DNA of 64,000 nt, from the NCBI RefSeq assembly GCF_004335975.1, contig NZ_PSZO01000002.1:27813-91812 (forward strand), in the 5' to 3' direction. Every line of letters begins with the position of its first letter. The stretch's first letter is position 1. The DNA comes from Mycoplasma marinum. Lineage in GTDB: Bacteria > Bacillota_I > Bacilli_A > Mycoplasmatales > Metamycoplasmataceae. A program made the position numbers and the translations under genes. Shown in pieces: positions 20,394 through 31,435 of the stretch. Below the pieces are notes generated by a model. That model was not told the origin of the DNA and ran no database searches. It saw nothing but the letters and a program-made list of their open reading frames with translations.

Positions 20394-22344
20394 AATTTAT
20401 AAGATTTATACAAAGTCATTATTAAAAGATAAGCTCTTTTGATTCCTTTCTCTTTTTAGTTTTATATGTGCATTAACTATTATTTTAATAATACACAAGG
20501 TAACAAGAGTACACAATGGTGAAATTAAATCAGTTTACGATTCATATTTAGTGCAAGGCTTTACATATAATATTTCAGATAGTAAGATGTTGATTTTTAT
20601 AATTGCATTATTTATATTAGTAACCTGTTTTTCAATAATTGTTGCTTTTAAAGTTTTTGGAAGGGGTTGATCCAACATCCTTTTGATTAGTAAAGTTAAA
20701 AATCGGAAAGATATAATACTGGGTAAGATTTTTTCAATTATAACTGTATGTGCAATTTTCGCTTTATCTATATTCCTTGCTTTATTTGTTTCTTCTCTAT
20801 TTAATGAAACAAACAAAAAAATAAATTTTGATATTTCAATTGCTTTTATAGTATTGCCAACACTATTTTTTATTGTTTTAACCTTTACGTTAATATGTTC
20901 TATATTATTTTACTTATTAGGATTAGCTAAATCTGTATTCCCTGTTATTCTAATATTTGTATTATTGCCTGGCGTGAGTTTTATATTTCAAGCCTTAAAT
21001 GGAGATTATAGAACTTCAGCTAACTCTATTGGTAACAATAGATACGTTGGTCTTAAATTCTTAAATAAAGACACGAAAGATTCGAACTTAGAAATTATCA
21101 CAACTGATAAAAGAAGTTACGAAAAATTGATGAACTCTTCTCTATATAGAACCAATGTAAAACTTTCATACACTGATTTATTGAGTGCAACCATCTCTAC
21201 AATGTTACCAAGTTCTATTTATTCAAAAAATAGCATTAAATATACTAACGGTTTTTATAATATTATCTCTCATTCTACATTTGAGAAAGTGGGGAAACCT
21301 ATTGATTTTGCCAATATTAATATTTTGAAAAAGAATCAAACAAAAGCTGAACAATTTGCACTATTAACAAACAACAAAGAGATTCCCTCTCTTTCTTCAC
21401 TTAGTCAAAGTCTTATTTACCAAGAAAATTATGGCGATAAATTTAGAGAATTAGGCGAAGAAATAAAAATGCCTGCAAATGCCCTAAGTAACGAAGAACT
21501 TGTCAATAAAATGTCTGGTATTATTGCCAAAATTAAAGGGATTAATCAATTAGATTGAAGCAATTTGCCAATCTTATTTAATCTACTTATGACCCCTATA
21601 AAAGGAGATATGTCACCGAACTTCATGTTGGCTATAAAAACCGTTGAGGATAAAAAGAAATATATGACTAAATTTTATGCAAATAGCATTTTTAATCCAA
21701 GTGAAAAACCAAATATAGATTGAAATAAAGTTTCATTTAAAAAGACTAAATCAAACGGTAAAACAAAATTCATCTTAACAAATGAAACAAATAAAGAAAT
21801 AAAATTTGTGGAATATGATGATAAAAAACTACTCATCAACGAGGATACCCTAATGGGAACTACAAACGCAGAAGAACTACTTAGTTTACTTATTTATTCT
21901 AACTTCGTAAGTCATAGAAAAAACGGATTAAACAAAATCAAAACTACTTATAATAAATTAGATTTACCAATAATTTCAAATATCAATCGAATCCCAAGAG
22001 AATTTGATTATAAAACCGGAAAAATAATTGATAAAAATCCAAAAGTAGATAAACACTTTACTTCAGGTGATGGAGGTCCGATTAATTCAAATGTAAAAAC
22101 TAAAGGGCCCAACTATAAACCAATGGTTAAAACAACACAGGGTCCTGAACCCAAAATTATCACATACCCTTCTTTAACACTTGTTTCTAAAGAACAACTG
22201 AATAAACTACATGATCTAAACTCTTATAAGTTAACAAATTCGTATCCGCCTATTTGATATGGTTGACTATTCTTATTTTCAATATCTTTACTTTGTTTTG
22301 CATCATTAGTTGCAATATCAAGAAAAAGAGAAATAAAGGACTAA
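20386..22344 (+). CDS. ABC transporter permease with large extracellular domain
   Basis: 652 residues. One helix near 20-38, four hydrophobic segments between about 67 and 205, then a soluble region of roughly 400 residues that is Lys/Asn-rich with the Gly/Pro/Thr stretch SGDGGPINSN, and a last helix near 620-645. The strong SD AAGGAGGTG precedes the ATG. Substrate unknown; coupling to the preceding ATPase suggests an ABC-2-like exporter. No close family recognised for the soluble domain. Confidence 0.8.
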
Positions 22345-22496
22345 AAAACCAACGTTTTAATTACAAAGGAATATAAAATAAATTAGAATGAAAAAACTTT
22401 TATTGGTACACAAGTCTTATAACAAAATTGAAAGCGTAACTCTTATAGTTAGTTAGACTTATACTCATGTTATCTTGTCAATTATTTTAAATCACT

Positions 22497-22514
22497 AATT
22501 GGTATTTACCAATT
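22497..22514 (+). promoter_or_regulatory. 18-nt palindrome upstream of 22566 gene
   Basis: AATTGGTA-TT-TACCAATT is a perfect inverted repeat 40 nt upstream of the TATAAT at 22554-22559. It lacks a T-run, so an operator is as likely as a terminator for the preceding operon. Confidence 0.4.
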
Positions 22515-22553
22515 TATCAAACATTTATTTTTTTAAAATTTAACCCATAAATG

Positions 22554-22559
22554 TATAAT
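22554..22559 (+). promoter_or_regulatory. -10 box of 22566 gene (leaderless type)
   Basis: TATAAT followed by TTCTTT and the ATG at 22566. Confidence 0.6.
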
Positions 22560-22565
22560 TTCTTT

Positions 22566-23792
22566 ATGAAAAATATAAAATTTGCAAAATCAGAAGAGAA
22601 AAAATGAACTAAGAATAAAAAGAATAAAGTATTCTTAGGTATTTTTCTTGGTTTGATTTTCATAACTATACTTATGAAAGTTCTAGTTACAATTTTATGG
22701 GATATTGGTTATTACAATGGACACACACATTTATGATATTGAAAAGATAAAGACGTTATGGAAATACTTGAAAAATCTAAATGAGGTAGCGATAGAATTT
22801 CTGGCCCAGACATAAAACAAGAGTTAGCTAGAAGGGCGTTAACACATCCATATTTCTTTTGATCTTTGACTCAATTCACATGACAAACAACGTTAATAGT
22901 GACATTTGTAATCATTCTAAGATTCTTTATGTATGATGATAAAATTCCTAAGTGATTAAGCTGAACTCACTCACAAAAAACACTATCACTTGTTACAATG
23001 TACGATGTTATTGTATGTATTGTGTTTTGGAGTGCTTTAGCTAAAACATTTTCAATTGATAGAGGTTCTAGTGATGAATTAATGAACTTCTTGATAAGTG
23101 CCTCCACAATATTGGTGCATGCTGTAATACCAGCAATTATGGTAATCTACTCTTTAATAAGTCTTCTATTCTTATCTGAAGCATCAAGACTTAAAAGAAA
23201 ATTTGTTTTTACAGCAATGATTTATCCAATAATATATATTATCTTTTATATAATTATGGCCGCAGTCTGAAAGGATCCATATCCAGTTTCAAATATTTCA
23301 TCGAAAGAAAGTTTTGCAGATGTATGAATTGCATTCCTAAGTTTAATGGGAATATTCATTGGAATTATGGGTATGTCCTATTCACATAATTATCTTTTAT
23401 TCAAATTTAATAAACAATATAGATATGAGCGAGATTACGAAATAACATTAGAGATAAAACATAAAATAGAAAAATATGATTTTAAAATAGAAAAAATTGA
23501 AGAAAATTTAGAGGAAATTAAAAATCCGACAATAATAAAAAGACAAAAATTGAAAATTTTAAAATATAAAATATCAAAAGAAAAATTAATTGCTTCTTTA
23601 GAAAAACAAGAAATTAAAGTTAAGAAATCACACTCTAAATATGTAGATGATACTAATAAAAAAAATAATACAAAAACAATAAAATTAAAAACAAAAAATG
23701 TTAAAAATAATACAAAACCAAAAAAGAAAGATAAAGCTAATAAACCTAAAAAGAAAGATAAAGATACCAAATCCAAAAAGAAAGTAAGGTAA
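22566..23792 (+). CDS. Pr6Pr-like membrane protein with Lys-rich coiled tail
   Basis: 408 residues. Residues 1-275 hold about seven hydrophobic segments and share with the 14946/15818 genes the pattern FTWQTTLIVTFVIILRFF, then ILVHAVIPAIMVIYS and AMIYPIIYIIFYIIMA. From about 285 the chain becomes a charged coiled coil and ends in blocks of KKKDK repeats, a strongly basic tail probably facing the cytoplasm and able to bind nucleic acid or membrane. Function unknown. Leaderless-type start. Confidence 0.7.
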
Positions 23793-23854
23793 CCCCTTAT
23801 TTTCTTTTTATCTTTTTAAATATGATATTATTGTTTTATAAGGAAACTAATTCA

Positions 23855-24565
23855 ATGACAAAAATAAACTTTACATGACAATTTTGAATAAGTACCATAC
23901 TATGGATTTTACTATCTGTTTTAAGCATTTCACATTTATGATACCTAGAAAACTATGATGGACACACATTTACAATAAATATAATTCGATCAACCAAAAG
24001 TCTTATATTGCCAGTACTTTTATCTATTTTTATTATTAACCGTTTTAAGAAGTGAAAAAGAGAATATTGATTAATTATATTTGCTTTGCTTTTTGCATTT
24101 ATTGGAGATGTATTGTTGATAGAATGGACTCAAAGTGATGCATTATTTTTAGGTGGATTAGCTGCATTTTTAATAGGTCATATTTTCTCTATAATTTATA
24201 TTTTCAAGAATAGCAATTTTAAAAAGAATAAATATAAGTGAATAGTTACATTACCTTTTATATTTGTGCCCTTTGTTATTTGACAAATCTCAACATTAGA
24301 TTCTGTCTTAATAGCCATCGCAATATTCTTCTATTCTTTAATGCTTTGTACTTTATTAGGGTTATCATTAACTTTGATATTCACCAAAGAAAGCATAGTC
24401 TATACATTAGCAATTATAGGTTCATCATTATTTGTAATTAGCGACATGATTTTAGGTTTAAAAACTTTTAAACATATACAATTCCCAGCAACAACGGTTA
24501 TGTGAACTTATATATGTGCTCAAGTATTTTTAACTTTATTTTATTTAAGATCTTCAAAAAATTAA
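23855..24565 (+). CDS. YhhN-like (TMEM86/lysoplasmalogenase family) membrane protein
   Basis: 236 residues, eight hydrophobic segments. LLFAFIGDVLLIEW, LGGLAAFLIGHIFSIIYI and IGSSLFVISDMILGLKTF match the YhhN pattern, where the paired Asp residues in the membrane are conserved. Characterised relatives cleave lysoplasmalogens; many bacterial members are untested. AAGGAA is 9 nt before the ATG. It follows the third Pr6Pr-like gene by 62 nt. The many TGA codons are Trp in a membrane protein. Confidence 0.72.
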
Positions 24566-24660
24566 CTGATAGTTTTAAATTTATTTATACCTTGGAATAA
24601 TTTTTTTAATCCATTAATACAGTATTTTTTTATTTTTAAGAATAAGAGATAAGGATAATA

Positions 24661-24684
24661 TTAAAAATAACCCACCGGGTTATT
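24661..24684 (-). terminator. Terminator after coiled-coil lipoprotein
   Basis: Minus-strand AATAACCC-GGT-GGGTTATT followed by TTTAAT. It overlaps the stop of the downstream frame of the lipoprotein (24683). Confidence 0.7.
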
Positions 24685-25052
24685 AATAAATTTTAATTGC
24701 TTGTGTATTATTTTTAGTTCTTGGAGTATTAGGTTGGTTGTTGAAAAACTCTTCATTCCTTGCTTTTATCTTTTCTAATGTTTCATTATTATTCTTGATA
24801 TCATCATTCTTATTAGAAATTAATTTTGTAATATCTTCAATTTTCATTTTCTTTAAATCTATTACATTTTTACCAATTAACTTTGAAATATCGCTAATCT
24901 CTTTTTCTTTTTTCTCATTTATAATTTTTATTTCATTGTTCAATCTCTGAAGCTCACCTTGTGTTGTGGAATGTTTACTATCTAATGATTTAATTTTATT
25001 ATTCAAATCTTTAATTTTATTATTGCTAGCAACTATCTTAGAAATTATTGAA
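24683..25052 (-). pseudogene. Out-of-frame 3' part of coiled-coil lipoprotein
   Basis: From the 7-A run (25070-25076) to 24683 an open frame one base off continues the same Lys/Glu coiled-coil composition (QQQLINSIISKIVASNN... to NTPRTKNNTQAIKIY) and ends at the terminator. Removing one A would fuse it to the upstream frame and give a 508-residue protein. It is either the detached end of a broken gene or the ON-state C-terminus of a phase-variable gene. Confidence 0.65.
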
Positions 25053-26210
25053 TTAATCAATTGCTGTTGTTTTTTTAATTTCAATCGCATCTTTAGATTT
25101 ACTTAATTTTTTAAATTCATCATGTAAAATGATCTTATCGTCTTTTATTTTCTTGATGTTTTCTTTTGTTTCTATAATTTTTTTACTTTTTTCATTAATT
25201 TTTTCGATTATATCCTTAATTAATTTAGATAATTTTTCACTATCTTCTATTGCCTTTTTGTATTCACCTTTTGCACCTTCATTACCTGAAAAACCACTAA
25301 CTATTATTCCCTTTAAAACTCATTCATTTTTTAATTTTTCTTGAATTTTATTTTTAGACTTAATTTTATTTTCAAAATCAATAATTTTTTTGGTCATTTC
25401 ATTGAAAATAACACTGTCTTTAGACTTATCTCTATCTGCTTTAATTTTTTTAAGCATAGCATTTAATTCTTTTAATGTCTTCTCATTTTTTTTCAATATA
25501 ATTTCTGCATTTTTTTGTTCAAGCATTGCTTTTTCCAAGAATATTTTTTTCACTTTTATTTTATCCCTAGATTTTTCTTCTTCTTTTATCTTATCTTTTT
25601 TACTTGAATCTAATTTGGTAAAATCAATTTCAAGTGTATTTAATTTAGACTCTAGATTTGAAATTTTAGTTGCATTATTTTTTATAGAAACTAAAACTAA
25701 TGATATTTGCTTTTCAATACTATCAATATTTTTATTCATTTCACTAAATTTTATTTTAGCTTTCAAAAGATCTGCACTATCATTTTTAACATCATTTTTT
25801 TTGCTATTGAAAACTTTCTCAATAGCCAATCTATCTGTATTCATTTTCGCTAACTTTTCATTCAATGAATTTAGTATTTTTTGCATACTTTCTTTATTTT
25901 TATAACTTTCCTCAAATTCTTGTAATAACTCAACGCTTTTTCTTAGTTTAATCAGCATTTCTTTAGCTCTTACTTCATTTTCAAGTTTTTGCTTCAAAGT
26001 ACCAAATTGTTCTTTGATTTGTGATGGTTCAGGTTGTTTTGAATCAACTTTTTTTGACTTAATATTTTCAGAACTATTAGACTTTAGAGTTTCTCCAGAA
26101 TCCTTATTAGAACCACATGAAGCAACAACAACAACTGGAACTGCAACAGAAGTTAATGACGCTAAACTTATAAGCATTGTCTTTGAAATATCTTTACTTT
26201 TGTTTCTCAT
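25053..26210 (-). CDS. Coiled-coil lipoprotein, truncated by frameshift
   Basis: 385 residues in the present frame. Lipobox VVVVASCGSN near residue 25, then a Lys/Glu/Asn-rich heptad-like coil over nearly the whole length. Start at 26210 has GGAAGG seven bases upstream. A run of seven A at 25070-25076 shifts the frame and brings a stop at 25053, cutting off about 123 residues. Likely a surface-exposed filament-like lipoprotein; function unknown. Confidence 0.8.
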
Positions 26211-26343
26211 TTTTATACCTTCCAATTCATTTTTTTCTTTTATGTATTTTTACTTGTATTTTACATTTTAATTCTTTATAAAATTATTTTAACACAAAAA
26301 AATAAAAAGAGTATTTATTGTATTAAAAAAATGATAAAACAAC

Positions 26344-26349
26344 TATAAT
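26344..26349 (+). promoter_or_regulatory. -10 box of lplA (leaderless type)
   Basis: TATAAT followed by TTATAT and the ATG at 26356. Confidence 0.6.
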
Positions 26350-26355
26350 TTATAT

Positions 26356-27336
26356 ATGAAAATATATTTATCAAAATCAAATAATCCATATTTAAATCAA
26401 GCATTAGAATATGAATTAGCAAAAAATAATAAGGGTGCGGATAAAATTTTATTCTTATGATTAAATAAAAACGCAATCATTATTGGAAGAAATCAAAACA
26501 TTTTTAACGAGGTAAATGAAATGTTTGTAAAAGAGAAAGAAATAAAAATATCAAGAAGATATTCAGGCGGAGGAGCTGTATATCATGATCTGGGAAATAT
26601 TTTATTCTCAAATATTAGTCAAAAGGATGACACAAAATCATATGAAAAATTCTTAGAACCAATAATTTCATTCCTTAGAACACTAGGAATCAATGCAAAA
26701 TTCCAGGGAAGAAATGATGTTTTAATAGATGATATGAAGATTTCGGGTAACGCACAATTTTTATTGGGTGATCAATTAGTAACACATGGAACTTTATTGT
26801 TTGATGCTGATTTAAGTGTTTTAAATAAAGCACTGCTAAGCAATAAACATAAATTAAAATCTAAAGGAATAAAATCCAACAGAATGAGAGTTACAAACAT
26901 AAAAGAGCATTTATCTTCTCCAATGGATTCAACAGAATTTATAAATAAACTTATTGAATTCTTTGTTGAAAATAACGAAGGTGAAATATTAGATATACCA
27001 ACTGAAATACATGAAAAAGCTCTTAATTTATCACAAGAGATCATGAAAAAAGAATGGATATTTAATAAATCCCCAAGTGCTTCACTAAAAAATGAGAGAA
27101 AATTACCAGGTGGGAATATTTCAATATTTTTCGATGTAATAAAGGGTAATATAAAAAATATGGAAATTAGAGGGGACTTCCTTTCTAAAAAAGACATAAC
27201 AGAAGTGGGGACTTTACTAGAAAATCAAGAATACTCAAGAGATACTGTTGAAGCAATACTAGAAAATATTAATTTAACAGATTATTTAGGGACAATTACA
27301 CAAGAAGAATTTATAGATTTATTAATGGGAGAGTAA
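26356..27336 (+). CDS. lplA: Lipoate-protein ligase
   Basis: 326 residues. Lipoyl-AMP site ISRRYSGGGAVYHDLGN (about 68-84), catalytic Lys region DDMKISGNAQ, and a C-terminal domain with SPSASLKNERKLPGG. LplA ligates scavenged lipoate to the Lys of lipoyl domains. Its target here should be the lipoyl domain on PdhD, coded by the convergent operon. The hydrolase gene follows two bases after the stop. Confidence 0.93.
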
Positions 27337-27338
27337 TT

Positions 27339-28094
27339 GTGGATGATAAATTAAATGAAATTAAAGGTAATGGAAGCCACAAAGTGCTTTTTTTACATGG
27401 GTTTAATTCAAATAAAAAATTTGTTTTTCCTTTAGTAAGTAAGCATAGAGAATATAGTATATTGTCTTTTGATTTTCCAACAAAAACTACAGAGGAATTT
27501 AATTATAATTACGCAACCATAGAATCATTTACATTATTTGCACAAAATATAATAGATACAATTAATGAACCATTCACTATTGTAGGCCACTCATTAGGAG
27601 GAGCAATTGCGATGGGTCTAAAAAGTAAATTTATTAAAAATAAAATATTACTTTGCCCATTAAATCCATTTTCTGAAACTGAGAGAGTCAAAGATTGGTT
27701 ATTACCCAATGACATGAAACAATCTTTAGAATCTATTTCTTCTCTTTTTAATGGTTTAAATAAAGAATTATCAAATAATTTAGATTTCATTTCTTCTACA
27801 TTTTTACGTGATATAAATACTAAAAGAGGCTGATATCAAAAAATGGTTTTAGAAGAAATTTGCAATCCTTTATACATAAAATCAAATCTTTATGAAACTT
27901 ATAAGAATAATGAAAATAAAACATTACTAATACAAGGTGATAAGGATTTATTTATTAAAAATGAATCATCAAAAAATACTTCAAGAGAATTTAATTTTGG
28001 TTACTTAGAATTAAAAAACGCAGGGCATTCGCTATTACATGAAAAACCAACTGAAATTAATGAATTACTGAATAAAATAGTTGCAAATGAATAA
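27339..28094 (+). CDS. Alpha/beta hydrolase
   Basis: 251 residues. Oxyanion strand VLFLHGFNSNKK, nucleophile elbow IVGHSLGGAIA (Ser near 89), Asp in IQGDKDLFIK and His in NAGHSLLHE complete a catalytic triad. The start is GTG at 27339, two bases after the lplA stop, so expression is coupled. Substrate unknown; the pairing with lplA suggests a link to lipoate or to acyl esters, as inference only. A perfect terminator follows. Confidence 0.82.
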
Positions 28095-28124
28095 AAACAT
28101 TAATCACATATAAAGTAGACTTTT

Positions 28125-28152
28125 AAACTCTTGCTTCGGCAAGAGTTTTTAA
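28125..28152 (+). terminator. Terminator of lplA-hydrolase operon
   Basis: AAACTCTTGC-TTCG-GCAAGAGTTT followed by TTAATT: a 10-bp stem with a UUCG tetraloop. Confidence 0.9.
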
Positions 28153-28605
28153 TTATTCAAAGTATTTGCTAGTACAACTGAAAATTGTTCTATCAATAAT
28201 TGATTTAAGTTTAAATAGAAATATTCATCTTCTCTATTGTCTAAAGATAATATATTATCCTACCCATTAGTAATATTCTCTTCTAAAACCAACACCTTTC
28301 AGATTTATAAGTAATTTTCTTATTTTTATAGTAACGATGATTGGAAAACCAAAAAAAGATGGTTTTAAGAGTTTGTAAATTAAGGTCAATTTGCCTCTTG
28401 TGAGTCCCTTGCAATCTTTTTTATTCTTTTACCTACTATTGGTTTTTTACATAATATGCTTTTAATTACACTTTTATTGATCTCTTTTCTCTTTTGAAGT
28501 TATTACTACACCCTCAATTTTTGTATGTATTATCAAAATACACTCAAATAAATTAAGGTTTTTTAAAAGTAGTCATTCATTTCTTTATGGTTAATTATTT
28601 AGATG
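28153..28605. other. Non-coding, AT-rich stretch between convergent operons
   Basis: No frame longer than about 40 codons and no recognisable family. Some minus-strand pieces look weakly coding (for example around 28400-28520) but are broken by several stops. Possibly old decayed sequence; nothing further can be supported. Confidence 0.4.
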
Positions 28606-28656
28606 CAAAAAAAATGAACACCTTTGTTTTGGAGTCCATTTTATCTTTTGTGTTCA
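28606..28656 (-). terminator. Large-loop terminator of nox-pdh operon
   Basis: Minus-strand TGAACAC, 28-nt loop, GTGTTCA, then eight T. It lies 22 nt after the pdhD stop. The wide loop is unusual for an intrinsic terminator. Confidence 0.5.
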
Positions 28657-28677
28657 ATTAAATATTGACACTTTTAT

Positions 28678-30516
28678 CTATTTTTTACTTTTTTCTAATT
28701 CTAGAACAGCTTTTCTAGCTGTTTCTCAAATAATTTCTGATACTGTTGGATGTGGGTGAATTGTATTAGCAATTTCATTCACAGTCATTTCAGAATCGAT
28801 TGCAACAGTTATTTCAGTAATCATATCAGTAGAATGTTTACCAACTAAGTGAGCACCAATGATTTCACCATATTCTTTATCAACTATCATTTTAATAAAT
28901 CCTCGTGAATCTCCATCAGCTAATGCTTTACCTATTGTCATCATAGATCCTTTAATAATAAAGTAATCTCTTTTACCCTCTTTTGCTTGTTGTTCTGTTA
29001 AACCAACACTAGCAACTTCTGGGTGTGTGTAGATACATGCAGGAATTGTATTAGCATTAATTGGTGATGTAGGTTTTCCAACTATGTGCCTTGCAGCAAT
29101 AATCGCGTGTTTATAAGCAACGTGAGCCAACATAGCTTGACCAGTTACATCTCCAATTCCATAAACTTTATCAACATTTGTTCTACTTTTATAATCAACT
29201 TCAAGATTTTTTCTTTCCCCTAATTTGATACCAACTTCTTCTAGACCATTTGTTAAAGGTTTTCTACCAACAGATTCAAGAACTAAATCAGAACTGATTT
29301 TTTGTTCTTTTCCATCTAATTCATATACAACACTTCCACCAGCGAATTTTTTAACATTAACATTAGTTAATATTTCAACACCTGATTTTTTAAGTTCTTT
29401 TGTAAGTTCTTTAATTATATCTTTATCAAGTATGTTTAGAATTTTATCTAAGTTTTGCAAAATAGTAACTTTAACACCATTAGCTGCAAATAATTGTGCA
29501 AATTCAACACCAATTACTCCTCCACCAATAATTGTTATAGTTTTAGGTAATTTTTTAAGATTTATCGCTTCTTTTGAAGTAATAACTTTTCCTTTTTTAT
29601 ACCCTTCTTCGAAACCTTCAAGAGGTAGCCTATTAGCAACAGAACCAGTTGCAATTATTATGTTTTCACCTTTATAAACTTTTCCATCAATTTCAATTGA
29701 GTGAGCACCAACAAATTTAGCTTCACCAAAAATTGTTTTAGCATTATTTGCCTTCATTAACATTTGTACACCACTTGTTAATTTTTTAACTACTTCCATT
29801 TTTCTTTTTTGCATAGCAACTCAATCAGGTGCTAAATCGTGAATATTACCTTTGATTCCATATTTTTCTAATTGTTGTGCATATTCATAAACTTCTATTG
29901 ATTTAAGTAAAGTTTTTGTTGGTATACATCCAACATTTAAACATACTCCACCTCAAAATTCTTTTTCTACAATCAAAGTTTTTTTACCATGTTTAGCAAC
30001 TTCTTCAGCAGCTAGATAACCACCAGGACCAGAACCAACAACAATAACATCGAATTCTTCTTCAATTTTACCTTTGTATTCTTTACCTTTTTCACCTTTA
30101 TATGAAGAAGTTGATTTTGTAACTTCTTCTTTATTTTCTACAGGTTTTTTATTTGATTTCGTCTTTTTAAAGCTATCAAATGAAAATAAATCATTAGACA
30201 CTTCAATAGAACCTACAACACTTGCAGCTTCTTGTGGTTTTTCTTCTTCAACTTCTTTTTCTTCTTTTTGGTTAGATGTCGCTCCATCTTCAATATAAAA
30301 AGTTTCATCTCCAACGTGTACTGTTTCTTCCTCTTTTATTAAAATTTTAGTTACTTTACCAGATGTAGGTGAAGGAATATCAGATGTCATCTTATCAGTT
30401 TCAACTGAAAATAATGAATCACCTTCCTTGACTTCATCTCCTACTTTAACGTAAATTTCCCCAACTAATCCTTCGTGTAATCCTTCTCCGATATCGGCGA
30501 ATTTAAATTTATACAT
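28678..30516 (-). CDS. pdhD: Dihydrolipoamide dehydrogenase (E3) with N-terminal lipoyl domain
   Basis: 612 residues. Residues 1-77 are a lipoyl domain with the modified Lys in VETDKMTSDIPSP (about 43). A Glu/Lys-rich linker (80-150) leads to the E3 flavoprotein: FAD site VIVVGSGPGGYLAAEE, redox disulfide GVCLNVGCIPTK, NAD site IIGGGVIGVEFAQ, and catalytic His-Glu in HPHPTVSE near the end. E3 reoxidises dihydrolipoyl groups of pyruvate dehydrogenase. The lipoyl domain is normally on E2; here E2 lacks it. Last gene of the operon, 12 nt after pdhC. Confidence 0.96.
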
Positions 30517-30528
30517 TTCTTCTCCTCT

Positions 30529-31428
30529 TTATTGTAAAGCTAGTAAAACTTCAGGGTTTTCTAGCAATATTCTTATTTCATAATTAAATCTACCAATGTC
30601 TCCTCCATCAACTCATTGATGATCTCCAGCTGTTGTTAAATAAAGAACTTTACCTGGTTTCATTTCATCACCAACAATGTAAACTTTATCTTTAATAGTA
30701 CCCATTCCTGTTATTGCTAGGTTTGGATGATTTATTACTGGAACTCCAAATAATGCATCAACAGAACCATAATTAGTTATTGTGTATGTTGAATCTCGCA
30801 TTTCACTTGGTTTAATAGTTCCGTCTTTACATGCTTTTGCTAATCTAATAATTTCTCTTGAAATTTCAACAACAGACATATTGTTAGCATTTTTGATTAC
30901 TGGAACAAGTAAACCTTTGTCAGTATCAACTGCAATACCAATGTTAATTTCTTTTTTATAGACAATTTCTTCTGTTTTAGAATCATATTTAGCGTTAAAT
31001 ATAGGATATTTTTGAATAGCCTTGATTGTTGCTAATACAATGAATGGTAAAAAAGTTAATTTAACACCTGTTTTTTCTAAAACGGGATCCTTAATTTTCT
31101 TTCTTAAATCTCAAAGGTTTGTAACATTAACTTCACTAACTAAGTTAACATAAGCCACTTGATTTCAAGAATTTTTAAGAGCTTTTGCAATACCTTTTCT
31201 TAAAGGAGAAGCTTTAATTCTTTTATCTTCCATTGTTGTTTCAACTTTTGAAACATTAATTGTTTCTTTAGGTTGTTTTTTAGTTTCTATAACTTCACTC
31301 TTATTTCAAGTTGCAATATCTGATTTCATAACTCTATTATTTGGACCAGTTCCAATAACTTTTGTTATATCGATATTTAATTTTTTAGCCATCGCTCTTG
31401 CGACTGGCGTTGACAATATTTTTTTCAT
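30529..31428 (-). CDS. pdhC: Pyruvate dehydrogenase E2 (dihydrolipoamide acetyltransferase) without lipoyl domain
   Basis: 299 residues. It begins directly with the peripheral subunit-binding domain (STPVARAMAKKLNIDITKVIGTG... about 6-40) and continues with the acetyltransferase core; active-site His is in DHQWVDGGD near 280. Bacterial E2 usually has one to three lipoyl domains before the binding domain; none is present and no open frame precedes the ATG, since pdhB ends 7 nt upstream. Acetyl transfer must therefore use the lipoyl arm carried by PdhD. Confidence 0.94.
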
Positions 31429-31435
31429 ATTTCTC

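Noticed and set aside
23435..23776. Minus-strand Phe/Leu-rich frame opposite the 22566 gene
   Set aside because: It is the complement of the Lys-rich tail, without start signals.
28606..28680. GTGTCAAT/ATTGAACAC inverted repeat as an insertion sequence end
   Set aside because: No matching second end or transposase; the outer part fits a terminator of the pdh operon.
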